A stretch of DNA of 64,000 nucleotides from Faecalicatena orotica (GTDB lineage Bacteria; Bacillota; Clostridia; Lachnospirales; Lachnospiraceae): positions 1 through 64,000 of the forward strand of contig NZ_QGDL01000021.1 of the NCBI RefSeq assembly GCF_003149245.1, read 5' to 3'. The notes beneath the pieces were generated by a model. That model did not search any database. It saw nothing but the letters and a program-made list of their open reading frames with translations, and was not told the DNA's origin. Each line of letters begins with the position of its first letter. Within the stretch, counting starts at the first letter, position 1. Positions 1-8,338 of the stretch are shown piece after piece. The position numbers were made by a program, and so were the translations under genes.

Positions 1-206
1 CTTTTATACTTTAAAGTTTCTAGGCGTGCTTCTTCTTCTGCCCACGCCATAACACCGTCCCTGTCGGTACCGAGACGTTTTGACAGTTCCGCCAGGGTGC
101 CTAATTTCCGGATGGTCTTCGAAGTGCTTTTGCCCTGGGCGTTGGTATAGGATTTGGTAATATAAAAGGATTCAGAATTCTTTGATTTTGATGTAGTCAC
201 GCGCAT
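1..206 (-). CDS. IS1634-type transposase, 5' fragment (cut by window edge)
   Basis: The gene reads leftward from an ATG at 206 and stays open to base 1, so only about the first 68 residues are visible. The start MRVTTSKSKNSESFYITKS, followed by a KTIRKLGTLAEL segment, is the typical N-terminus of the IS1634-like transposases common in Lachnospiraceae. No catalytic residue lies inside the window, so intactness cannot be judged. It faces away from the cas operon. The element's right end must lie between 206 and about 458, but I could not define a terminal repeat. Confidence 0.6.
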   Translation of the reverse strand, partial: MRVTTSKSKNSESFYITKSYTNAQGKSTSKTIRKLGTLAELSKRLGTDRDGVMAWAEEEARLETLKYK

Positions 207-276
207 AGTAATCACCTCAATATAAGTATACCACATATCACTAAATATTACTATATATTAAATTAAAATAGTTGAC

Positions 277-301
277 AAAAAAAGCGCCTATTTCTAGGCA
301 C
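277..301 (-). terminator. Hairpin plus T-run on the minus strand
   Basis: GCCTA (286-290) pairs with TAGGC (295-299). On the minus strand the stem is followed by seven T residues. It lies upstream of the transposase and would stop transcripts entering it from the cas side, an arrangement often used to keep insertion sequences silent. On the + strand the adjacent TTGACA (272-277) looks like a -35 box without a good partner. Confidence 0.45.
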
Positions 302-424
302 TATAAGGGTTTTTCTTTTATGCAACTGTCAAACGCCCGGGTCTTATATCGTAAACAAATAGCAAAAAATGATAAGATCACGCGTGAATCTCATGTGACA
401 GTATTTTTTTGCCGTTAATTGGTA

Positions 425-430
425 TATAAT
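425..430 (+). promoter_or_regulatory. cas6: -10 box of the cas operon
   Basis: A perfect TATAAT lies 28 bases upstream of the cas6 ATG. The -35 position holds only TATTTT, so the promoter may be weak or need an activator. All the type III genes downstream are tightly packed and probably depend on it. Confidence 0.45.
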
Positions 431-458
431 GGAAGAAAGTATATAAGGGGGATCGGGT

Positions 459-1367
459 ATGTTTGAATTTTTAAAAAAGATAACTCTGCGGGCATCTTAT
501 GAGTGTCAGGAATCAGGCACTTTACCAGGTTATATGGGCTCTACAGTGCGGGGGATTCTGGGACATTGCATACGTGACTTCTGTTGTGACCGCCAGCAGG
601 AAAAATGTTTTCGATGTGAGAAGCGGGGAATCTGCCTTTATGTCCAGTGCTTCAGTAATACTGGAGGAGAAGCAGGGGCGATTAATCCATATACACTGTA
701 TGTTCATGGACAAGGAAAGGAAAATTGGGAGAAAGGGGATGTGTGCACATTTGACCTTACTTTACTTGGCAAAGCTGCGGAACAGGCAGGAGTCTATCTG
801 GATGCGCTGCAAGCGGCTGAGCAAAAGGGATGGGGCGCAAAGAGGCTATCTTTTAAGTTGAGGCAGGTAATAGAACCGGAATCAGGAAATCTGATTTATG
901 CCGGCGGGAAAAGCTGGATTCGAAATTTGTGCCCCAAGCCGCTAATGATAGCAGACAGAAATGTTTCCTACGCAAGCCTTACATTTGATACGCCTCTTAG
1001 AATCGTATCAGGAGGGGATTTATTTGAGACATTGCCGTTTGAGGTGCTAATGCAGTTTATGATTCGGAGAATATCATTATTGACGACAGCCTGCACGGAT
1101 TTTTGTATGGAGTGGGATGAGGAAAATTTGCTTGCACATGCGAAACAGATCAGAATCCTGTGTGAAAACTGGAAGGACGTGGGATTCTCCAGATACTCAA
1201 TGAACCAAAAGACGGGAAAATTGGAACTTCCTTCTAAAACAGGATGGGTATTGTATGAGGGGGATTTATCCGGTTTCGTGCCGATATTGGAGGTCGGACG
1301 GTATCTGAGAGTTGGGAAAGGGGCAACGATTGGATTTGGGCACTATGAGATATCGTATGATAAATAG
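459..1367 (+). CDS. cas6: Cas6 pre-crRNA endoribonuclease
   Basis: This 302-residue RAMP-fold protein matches the Cas6 family that cuts CRISPR transcripts within repeats to leave an 8-nt 5' handle. The C-terminal glycine-rich loop VGKGATIGFGHY is the family signature, and the N-terminus (LPGYMGSTVRGILGH) is the usual opening of this Cas6 type. A Cys cluster (CFRCEKRGICLYVQC) sits near residues 50-65. The ATG follows an AAGGGGG ribosome binding site. It is the first gene of the type III operon and is likely to process the array at 10762-11125. I did not identify catalytic residues. Confidence 0.85.
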   Translation: MFEFLKKITLRASYECQESGTLPGYMGSTVRGILGHCIRDFCCDRQQEKCFRCEKRGICLYVQCFSNTGGEAGAINPYTLYVHGQGKENWEKGDVCTFDLTLLGKAAEQAGVYLDALQAAEQKGWGAKRLSFKLRQVIEPESGNLIYAGGKSWIRNLCPKPLMIADRNVSYASLTFDTPLRIVSGGDLFETLPFEVLMQFMIRRISLLTTACTDFCMEWDEENLLAHAKQIRILCENWKDVGFSRYSMNQKTGKLELPSKTGWVLYEGDLSGFVPILEVGRYLRVGKGATIGFGHYEISYDK

Positions 1368-1378
1368 AAGGTGAAAAT

Positions 1379-2356
1379 ATGGGAAATACAAAGACTTACA
1401 CAGATGTTATGAAGATGCTTGCTCAGAATTACGAAGAGATAGAGCATTCAATTGTGAATCAATTGATGCTGAACGTTTTTAATCATTATTTGACAGAGGG
1501 AATGTATCGGGAAGGGGTATGGAAATCTTTATTTGAAATGATTATCCCGAAAAAGTATTGCATTGAACAAGGGGTATTCATTATTGACTCATATGGCAAT
1601 AAATCAAAAGAAGTTGATTTGGCTATTTACGATGAATTATATACTCCCTACATTTTTAATTATGAAAATGTCAGATTCATCCCCATAGAGGCAGTGGCTG
1701 CCGTGGTACAATGTAAAAGTAATGGCATAGAGTCAGAAGATATTTTGGAATGGGCGGAATCAATAGATAAACTGCTCACTTCATTAGATTCAGTCACAAG
1801 GATGGCAACGGGAATGACAGATAATTATACGGATACAAGGAAGGTGACTCAGACAGCTACCCGCCCAATCAAAATTTTGTGCGCACTAGCGGAAAATATT
1901 ACAAATGAAGACTTAAAAAAAGAGTTTGATATCATACTGACAGTAGATAAAGATAAGAAAAAACTAATTAAATTTGTCAGAGAGGAAGACAGCTCATTAA
2001 ATACGTGGAATTGTTCCCTGAATCATGCAATGGAAGGAACAGAGCCGGAGTCTCGTGAATTGATAAAAGAGAAAGCTGATAGACAGGCAAGAATATTCAA
2101 CAAAGAGGGAACAGGCAATGCGAGACCGCATCTTCTCCAAGATTTGAAAATCGGTCAGGATAAAGGAAACGGGGTAGAAGAAAATGTCCTCCTTTCCCTG
2201 ATTTTCCAATTGAACCAGTTCCTCATGGTTTTAAATAACCCAATGCTTTTCCCGCACCGGGCATATGCAGACACGTTTAATAGGATACTGAATGGTTATG
2301 ACAGAGAACAAGGAGAGGGACATGGACAGGAAAAAGAGCATGGAAAAGAAAAGTAA
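1379..2356 (+). CDS. DUF6602-like putative PD-(D/E)XK nuclease embedded in the cas operon
   Basis: This 325-residue protein is not a known Cas protein. Its central part (about residues 60-115) resembles the DUF6602 family of restriction-nuclease-like proteins: a KEVDLAIYD strand carrying Asp80, then IEAVAAVVQCKS with Gln111-Cys-Lys113. This fits a PD-(D/E)XK core in which the usual Glu of ExK is Gln, a variant found in some active nucleases. The rest is mostly helical and charged, with a low-complexity Glu/Gly/Lys tail. It starts 12 bases after cas6, and its end overlaps the cas10 start, so it belongs to the operon. A role in the interference response is inferred from position. No CARF or other cyclic-oligoadenylate sensor domain is apparent. 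Confidence 0.6.
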   Translation: MGNTKTYTDVMKMLAQNYEEIEHSIVNQLMLNVFNHYLTEGMYREGVWKSLFEMIIPKKYCIEQGVFIIDSYGNKSKEVDLAIYDELYTPYIFNYENVRFIPIEAVAAVVQCKSNGIESEDILEWAESIDKLLTSLDSVTRMATGMTDNYTDTRKVTQTATRPIKILCALAENITNEDLKKEFDIILTVDKDKKKLIKFVREEDSSLNTWNCSLNHAMEGTEPESRELIKEKADRQARIFNKEGTGNARPHLLQDLKIGQDKGNGVEENVLLSLIFQLNQFLMVLNNPMLFPHRAYADTFNRILNGYDREQGEGHGQEKEHGKEK

Positions 2357-4043
2357 TGATTATATTTTAGCGAAATATGATGTAAGCGGGATTCAGAGCT
2401 ATATATTTGCAACGGACCGTCTCCGTGAAAACGCAGGGGCATCTTATCAGGTAACCAGAATTCTGGAGGAATTTCTTCCTGAGGCCATGAAGGGAGTATT
2501 GTCTGATAATGGTGAAGTTAAAACTGTAATAACTAAGTGGGACAGGCAGGATAGCCTAAGTCTTCCGGAGGATGAGGGGATTCAGGCTGAGATTGTCTAT
2601 ATTGGCGGCGGCAATGCAGTCGTTTTATACAGAACAAAAGAGCAATATATCAAGGTAGGTCAGAACTTGGGCAGAAAAGTGGCAGAGAACTGTCAGGGAC
2701 TTTATCTTGCGGCTGCCTGCATTGACACAAAGCTTATAGATTTTCGGTCTGATATGAAGAGGTTAGATGATCGTTTGGCGGAATATAAGCAGAAAATGGT
2801 CCGTCAGCCTGTCATGGCGCTATTTCCGGTAGTAGAGCGGGACCATTTATCTCATCATCCAATTACACATAGTATACGTTATGAAAAAGTGGACAAGGTG
2901 AGTATTGATTATTTGACTGAAATCCAATATCAGAAGCGGTATGCATATGAGCAGATACAAACGTGGAGATATGAGCAAATACACGGTTCTCAAAAAGCCA
3001 GAAGTGAAAATGTCGGGGACCAAAAAGAAAGAGGGCAAGTGGGCGATTCTTCTAGTTATGGCTTCAAGTGGCTGTATCCTGAGATTGGGGAAGGGGCTGA
3101 ATATGCATATCCGGAGGAAGCGGAAATGCTGTGCAGGAAGACCGGAGAAGACAGCTATGTTGCAGTAGTACATATTGATGGAAATGGAATGGGAGCGCAG
3201 GTTAAAGAGATTATGGATACTCACATGGAATATAAAAAAGGCGTTCCATTGCTCCGTAAAAAATCGAAAGAGATAGCTATGCTTTTCGGTAAAACTTATG
3301 AAGAAGTGCTTCGGAAATTATGGGTACACCAAAATGAATTGGTGAAAGAAAGCGAAGATGGGGAGAAGATACTGCCTTTGCGCCCGATTCTGCTAGATGG
3401 GGATGATTTTACATTTATTTGTACGGCAGATTTAGCCATACCGATAGCTGCAGGTTTTATGGGGCAGTTATCCCTTTTGCAGAAGGAAAAATCAAAAAAG
3501 ATAACGGCATGTGCCGGAATTGCATTTGTGCACAGTCATTTTCCTTTTTATGAGGCATACAAGATTGCCGAAGAATCTTGCTCCAGGGCGAAGAAAAAGT
3601 GGTATGGAGAAAAGCAGTTAAGAAAAGAGCGGGGCAATAGTGAAGACCCGGAAGAAGGGTATCTCGATTTTGAGGTAATTAAAGGAAGTGAGATAGGTGC
3701 ATTTCAGGGGGATGAGGAATGGCAGGCAAGACCGTATGCGGTTAGGGAACAGATAAAAGAGGAAGAGCCAGGAAGCCTGAGTATTTTGTATGAGGTGCTA
3801 AAAAAGATGGAAGACTGGCCTTCGAACAGGCTGCATAAGATTTATCATGCAATGCAAAGGGGCGAAGTGGAAGTGGACAACTTACAAAGGGAGTACCAGT
3901 CAAGGGGATATCATATCGAGAAGCTGGCAGGAAACCTAAACTGGCAGGAATCGCCGCTATTTGATGCTCTGGAAGTCAGGGGGATGTGCCAGTTAGATAT
4001 ACTGAAAGAATTTTTAAATATACAAGAAGAGGTAAGCCGATGA
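2322..4043 (+). CDS. cas10: Cas10 large subunit of type III-D, lacking an HD domain
   Basis: This 573-residue Cas10 opens directly with the first palm domain (YDVSGIQSYIF, about residues 16-26) and has no N-terminal HD nuclease domain. The second palm domain carries the metal-binding strand HIDGNGMG (Asp286) and the hairpin motif DGDD (359-362), a variant of the GGDD cyclase motif that keeps both aspartates. Cyclic oligoadenylate synthesis is therefore possible, but target-activated DNase activity of the HD kind is not expected. I chose the ATG at 2322 because AGGAG lies 6 bases upstream; the longer version from 2292 has no comparable site. The gene overlaps the DUF6602-like gene by 35 bases and the next cas gene by ATGA. 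Confidence 0.8.
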   Translation: MDRKKSMEKKSNDYILAKYDVSGIQSYIFATDRLRENAGASYQVTRILEEFLPEAMKGVLSDNGEVKTVITKWDRQDSLSLPEDEGIQAEIVYIGGGNAVVLYRTKEQYIKVGQNLGRKVAENCQGLYLAAACIDTKLIDFRSDMKRLDDRLAEYKQKMVRQPVMALFPVVERDHLSHHPITHSIRYEKVDKVSIDYLTEIQYQKRYAYEQIQTWRYEQIHGSQKARSENVGDQKERGQVGDSSSYGFKWLYPEIGEGAEYAYPEEAEMLCRKTGEDSYVAVVHIDGNGMGAQVKEIMDTHMEYKKGVPLLRKKSKEIAMLFGKTYEEVLRKLWVHQNELVKESEDGEKILPLRPILLDGDDFTFICTADLAIPIAAGFMGQLSLLQKEKSKKITACAGIAFVHSHFPFYEAYKIAEESCSRAKKKWYGEKQLRKERGNSEDPEEGYLDFEVIKGSEIGAFQGDEEWQARPYAVREQIKEEEPGSLSILYEVLKKMEDWPSNRLHKIYHAMQRGEVEVDNLQREYQSRGYHIEKLAGNLNWQESPLFDALEVRGMCQLDILKEFLNIQEEVSR

Positions 4044-6199
4044 AGAGATGGGATTTAAAAATTGTGCTAAAAAGCGATTTATGTACGGCGACCGGTGAGA
4101 ATGTGCCGGGGATTACCAATGTAAAGACAGCCTTGGAATATGGCATCCCTTATGTTCCTGCAAAAAGAATTAAGGGCTGTCTGGTGGAGGCGGGCCGGGA
4201 AATGGCTGATAATGGGATTATAGAAGAAGGTATGATGAGGCAGCTTTTTGGTGCTCCGGGCCTGGAACGTGAAAAGGGTGTATATATACAGGATGCCCAT
4301 CTACATTCTGCGCCTAAGTATCTTTTTGGATTAAATGAGGAAGGCAGTTTTACTATCAAAGATTATGAACAGTTTCGGAAGGCAGCAGAGAACTGTCCAG
4401 AGATAGAGGATAGTTTTTTGGAAGAGGTTTTTACCAGAAGGCGTGCTCGTACAGCTATTGATGCAGAGCTGGGGAGTGCACAGGCGCATTCTCTGCGTAC
4501 CGTTCAGACTGTTCCGGCAGGGATTGTTCTGAAAGCCCGGCTGGAAGGTGAACTGAGCGATGAAGGTGAGAGGGCATTGGAGCTCTGCGCTAAGGGATTA
4601 CGCCATATGGGACTTGGGATTACAAGAGGGTTCGGGGAGGTACGCTGTTCGTTAGAAATGGTTTCTTCCGGGAAACGGGATTGTGCAGTGCCTGTGAATC
4701 AGTATAAGAGAGGGCTGTTAGAAGAATTTTCCCCGGAAGAGGAAGTAGAACTGGCGTATGAGATCAGATTGGATTCACCTGTAATTGTGGAGGGAGATAC
4801 TGGGGCGCATATGGATTGTCTGCCAGGGGCAGCAGTATTGGGTGCGCTGGCAGGCATGTATATCAGAAAATATTCATTAGGGGCTAATGCACATGAAGAC
4901 GTGAACTTCAGGAGAATATTTCTTAGGGACGGGGTACAGTTCGGATATGGTTTTCTGAAAAAGGGGGATAAACAGTATATACCGTGTCCGAAAGCATTGG
5001 CTGTGAAAAAGGATGACCAAAGCGAATGGTTTAATATATGGTGCGAAAATCCCCGCAGGAAGGACATTAGCGGTCAGATATTTTTGGAGGATAATGAATT
5101 GCATGTTGCCGTACCGCAAAAAGAGATACACTTTCACCATGCCCGTCCGGCAGACAGAGGAATTGCCCACGCATTGAATGACCGTGCAGAGGATACTACC
5201 CACCAGACGGGGCAGTTTTTCGAATATATTGCATTGTCAAAAGGGCAGGTGTTCGCGGGCACTTGGAAGGGAAGGGCAAAAGATATCGAAAAGCTTGCGG
5301 AATGTCTTGCAGACAATGCCTGGCGTTTGAGGCTGGGACGTTCAAAAACAGCAGAGTATGGGGAATGTACCTTCTGTATAAAAGGGGTAAAACGTTCTGG
5401 ACAGGGGAAAAGTCCGGCAGTTACGGGGAAGGAGTGGCTGGTATGGCTTGTGAGTCCAATGGTTCTGGAAGATGAAAACGGCGGTCCTTTTTTTGAATGG
5501 AGCAGTATAAAAGAACAGGCAGAAAAAATAATGGGGTATCCAGCTAAGGAGTTTAAGTCAGCCTGCAGCTATACAGTGGTGAACGGCTATAACAGCAAGT
5601 GGAGGATGCCTTCCATTTCATATCCGGCATTAGCGGCCGGAAGTGCATTTTACATAACATTAGATACGGACGAGGATATCAGGATAAGTGAACTGGAAGG
5701 GAAAAGATGGGGGCTGATGACTGGAAAAGGCTGCGGACAGATAAAATTAGAGCCTTGGTCCAGAGTGGATAAAGGGGGAAATATTTGTAATTCGGATGAG
5801 GGACATCCTCCTGCTCCAGAAACGTCAGGGAACGAATCGGATGACGGCATGCTGGCGCAGTTATGCAGCTATTATGAAGAGAAGACGAAATGCGAAAACC
5901 TTTCGTTAGACAAACTGGATACAATCAAAAGAGAAGAACTTCCGCCTTCTTCTTCCATAGAGTTGCTGCTGCAGATACTGCGCAGTCAGAATGGGGAGCC
6001 TGGATTTTATGAAGAGATTAAGCTACAGGCTGAGAAGATAGCCAAAGAGAGCAAAAAGAAACGGGTGCTGGAACTGATAGCTCCCTGTCAGGGAGAGTCC
6101 TATGAATTTATGAAGCATTATTTAGAGAATGCAAAATGGAAAGCGAGGAGCAGGGATAAGGATGAAAATAGAGAGAGAAAGCCGGACTATGAACCGTGA
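4040..6199 (+). CDS. csx10: Cas7-Cas5-Cas11-like fusion (Csx10 family), type III-D
   Basis: Three parts are visible in 719 residues. The N-terminal RAMP domain (about 1-225) has YVPAKRIKG and a RTAIDAELGSA loop, as in Cas7/Csm3 proteins. The middle (about 235-600) ends in LRLGRSKTAEYG near 431-442, the signature of Csx10, the Cas5 of type III-D. The last 110 residues are helical and charged and fit a Cas11-like small subunit. This order is that of the fused III-Dv effector described from Synechocystis. At the position of the Csm3-type catalytic Asp the N-terminal domain has Thr26 (GITNVKTALEYG), so this site may be inactive. The ATG at 4040 overlaps the cas10 stop; the open frame extends upstream to 3986 but has no better ribosome binding site. 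Confidence 0.78.
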   Translation: MKRWDLKIVLKSDLCTATGENVPGITNVKTALEYGIPYVPAKRIKGCLVEAGREMADNGIIEEGMMRQLFGAPGLEREKGVYIQDAHLHSAPKYLFGLNEEGSFTIKDYEQFRKAAENCPEIEDSFLEEVFTRRRARTAIDAELGSAQAHSLRTVQTVPAGIVLKARLEGELSDEGERALELCAKGLRHMGLGITRGFGEVRCSLEMVSSGKRDCAVPVNQYKRGLLEEFSPEEEVELAYEIRLDSPVIVEGDTGAHMDCLPGAAVLGALAGMYIRKYSLGANAHEDVNFRRIFLRDGVQFGYGFLKKGDKQYIPCPKALAVKKDDQSEWFNIWCENPRRKDISGQIFLEDNELHVAVPQKEIHFHHARPADRGIAHALNDRAEDTTHQTGQFFEYIALSKGQVFAGTWKGRAKDIEKLAECLADNAWRLRLGRSKTAEYGECTFCIKGVKRSGQGKSPAVTGKEWLVWLVSPMVLEDENGGPFFEWSSIKEQAEKIMGYPAKEFKSACSYTVVNGYNSKWRMPSISYPALAAGSAFYITLDTDEDIRISELEGKRWGLMTGKGCGQIKLEPWSRVDKGGNICNSDEGHPPAPETSGNESDDGMLAQLCSYYEEKTKCENLSLDKLDTIKREELPPSSSIELLLQILRSQNGEPGFYEEIKLQAEKIAKESKKKRVLELIAPCQGESYEFMKHYLENAKWKARSRDKDENRERKPDYEP

Positions 6200-7721
6200 T
6201 TTACCGCAGACTTCTCCGAAAGGTACAGATTACGGGAGGCCCTTTGGATACAATAAAATCTGCGGACGCCTTTGTATTGAACTGGAGGGAAGCCTTGCAT
6301 CTGCGCTGTCTATTGGCTCAGGAGAACAGGAAAAGACGGACTCAGATGTGATTCTGGATAGTAAAGGAAATCCTTTTATTCCGGGCAGTGCGCTGGCTGG
6401 GGCGCTAAGGGCATATACGGGAGAAATTGGACGGAAAAAAGAAGCAGATCAACTTTTTGGAAAACCTAAGGATGAATCGCCAGGGGGAGATAGTGACCGC
6501 CAGAGTCGGATATTTGTCTACGATACACAGATACAAAATGCACAGATTGGAATCCGTGATGGGGTAAGGCTTGGAGAGGCAAAGACGGCGGACCCTAAAT
6601 CAAAATATGAGATTCAGATTATAGAGAGCAATGGTAATTTTAAAATGCGGCTGGAATTTATAGAACGGGAATCCCAAAAAGTACAGAAAGATTTAAAGAA
6701 GCTCATGGATGATGATTTGCGGCTGGTATGGAGCTGGGTGCATGGGTTTACAACAGGAGAACTCCGGTTGGGAGCCAGGAGCCAGAGGGGATTTGGACAG
6801 TTTAAGATAGAAAAGGTCCGTATCAAAACGTTTAATATGGAAGAGCAGGCATCCTATCTGGAGTGGTTGGAATGGGATTGGGAAAAGCCTGATGCATTCC
6901 TTCTGGAGGAATCTATAGATATAACTCATGGGGCAGAGGGACAGTATGCCAAATGGCTACGCACAGAGGGGAAGGAGGCAGTCCGAAAATTTATCCACTG
7001 TTTCGAAGTGCCACTGGATATCCCTTACACGTTATTGATCAGGACATATAGCACGGCCTTTAAAAGAATAGACGAAATGCCGGATTATGAACAATTGACA
7101 GCAGGGGGGGGAGGGGAAGAGGCTTTGATACCCGGCAGCAGTATTGCAGGTGCTTTCCGAAGTCACATCGCGAAGATTATAAAAGAGATTGCCCACTTTG
7201 AAAGCTGGGAAAAGGCACAAAGCAGGCTAAACCCTTTCTTTGGCACATGGATGAAAAATGATGCAAAGAATGGCGGGAATGGTGATAAAATTCTTGCCTC
7301 GAGAATCATATTTGAGGAGACGGTGGTGAATGGCGGCAATCAGCTTCCGGTATTTCGGAACGCCATCGACCGGTTCACAGGAGGGACTGTGGAAGGTGCT
7401 TTATATGAGGAGGTTCCCTGGACAGGGGGGAACGTGCTTCTGAGAATCTTCTTACAAAAGGACAGGCATAAAGAGGGCACGCAGGATTCGGATGATATAA
7501 TCTGTGGACTTCTGTTATGGGCGATTCTTGATTTGCAGGCAGGCATCCTTCCAATTGGCGGGGAGACGGCGATTGGCAGGGGGATCTTTAGCAGCTCAGG
7601 TAAAAAAGGGGAGGAAATCTTATTGGATGGACAACCACTGAGTGAGCAGAAAAAAGAAAAGTATTTGCAAAGGGCAGTGCAATGGGCAAAGGAGACAGAG
7701 GATGAATGTACAGAAGGATAA
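6162..7721 (+). CDS. Double Cas7 (Cas7-2x), type III-D backbone subunit
   Basis: This 519-residue protein holds two RAMP Cas7 domains in tandem. The first has FIPGSALAGALR and the glycine-rich RSQRGFGQF. The second has LIPGSSIAGAFRSH and GGETAIGRG. The residue expected to cut target RNA is kept in the first domain (Asp60 in TDSDV) and probably in the second (Asp308 in PDYEQL). Two cleavages per complex are therefore predicted from this subunit. The same fusion occurs in III-Dv systems. I placed the start at 6162, behind an AGGAG; the frame opens earlier at 6129, and the gene overlaps the previous one by 38 bases. Confidence 0.78.
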   Translation: MKIERESRTMNRDLPQTSPKGTDYGRPFGYNKICGRLCIELEGSLASALSIGSGEQEKTDSDVILDSKGNPFIPGSALAGALRAYTGEIGRKKEADQLFGKPKDESPGGDSDRQSRIFVYDTQIQNAQIGIRDGVRLGEAKTADPKSKYEIQIIESNGNFKMRLEFIERESQKVQKDLKKLMDDDLRLVWSWVHGFTTGELRLGARSQRGFGQFKIEKVRIKTFNMEEQASYLEWLEWDWEKPDAFLLEESIDITHGAEGQYAKWLRTEGKEAVRKFIHCFEVPLDIPYTLLIRTYSTAFKRIDEMPDYEQLTAGGGGEEALIPGSSIAGAFRSHIAKIIKEIAHFESWEKAQSRLNPFFGTWMKNDAKNGGNGDKILASRIIFEETVVNGGNQLPVFRNAIDRFTGGTVEGALYEEVPWTGGNVLLRIFLQKDRHKEGTQDSDDIICGLLLWAILDLQAGILPIGGETAIGRGIFSSSGKKGEEILLDGQPLSEQKKEKYLQRAVQWAKETEDECTEG

Positions 7722-8325
7722 TGCCAGAGAAGGATATAAAAAGATAGAGTCAAAATCAGAAGAGGAGATAAAAGAAACGGTTAAAAAATATTTTCCGGAG
7801 GGAGCCTATCTTTATGCTGTGATGGATTACGCCGTTGGCTTTGGAAAATATGAAAACAAAGAATTCTACATAGGCTTAGGGAACCATACTGCGTTGGAAC
7901 CTCTTTCTTGGGAATATACAAGAGAATTACGTATTTTTGATGGAGCCGGAGAGTTATGGCTGAAGCTAGCCGGAGACGAATGGAAAGGGCGGTTTCGCGG
8001 AAGTCTGGATAGGATAAAAGAGGTTATAAAATCTGACGAAGAAACAGAATATTACATGGATGAGAAGCAGAAACTTTGGGGTGAGGTGAAGAAAGAAAAT
8101 CAGGGTGGAATCCCTGGTTGGAGTCTGCTGACCTCCAACAGGGGGACACAGATACAGATACCGGTGCAGCTTCCGATACCAAAGAATCATGAAGTTCGTA
8201 ACCGGGTTGGCGCTGCCATAGAGGTAAGACGATATATGCGGGTTCCAAATGCTCACAACCAGGAACTGGTTTATCAGACAGACATACGCATGAAGGGATT
8301 CTGTATATGGGAACATAATAGGTGA
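7702..8325 (+). CDS. csx19: Csx19, type III-D specific subunit
   Basis: This 207-residue protein matches the Csx19 (TIGR03984) pattern known only from type III-D loci. In order it shows RELRIFDGAGELWL and GRFRG (about residues 70-100), DEKQKLWG (about 120-127), GWSLLTSNRG (about 139-148) and a late VRRYMR strand. Csx19 is a structural subunit of the fused III-D effector; no catalytic motif is visible. The ATG at 7702 lies inside the end of the double Cas7 gene behind GGAG, which points to translational coupling. A longer frame from 7642 would add 20 lysine-rich residues without a ribosome binding site. Confidence 0.72.
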   Translation: MNVQKDNAREGYKKIESKSEEEIKETVKKYFPEGAYLYAVMDYAVGFGKYENKEFYIGLGNHTALEPLSWEYTRELRIFDGAGELWLKLAGDEWKGRFRGSLDRIKEVIKSDEETEYYMDEKQKLWGEVKKENQGGIPGWSLLTSNRGTQIQIPVQLPIPKNHEVRNRVGAAIEVRRYMRVPNAHNQELVYQTDIRMKGFCIWEHNR

Positions 8326-8338
8326 ATAGGGGGATAAA

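Noticed and set aside
2292-2321. Earlier in-frame starts for cas10
   Set aside because: They have no ribosome binding site, while AGGAG lies at the right distance from 2322.
4699-5203. Minus-strand ORFs opposite the cas fusion gene
   Set aside because: Shadow frames of a well-supported + gene, without ribosome binding sites or recognisable domains.
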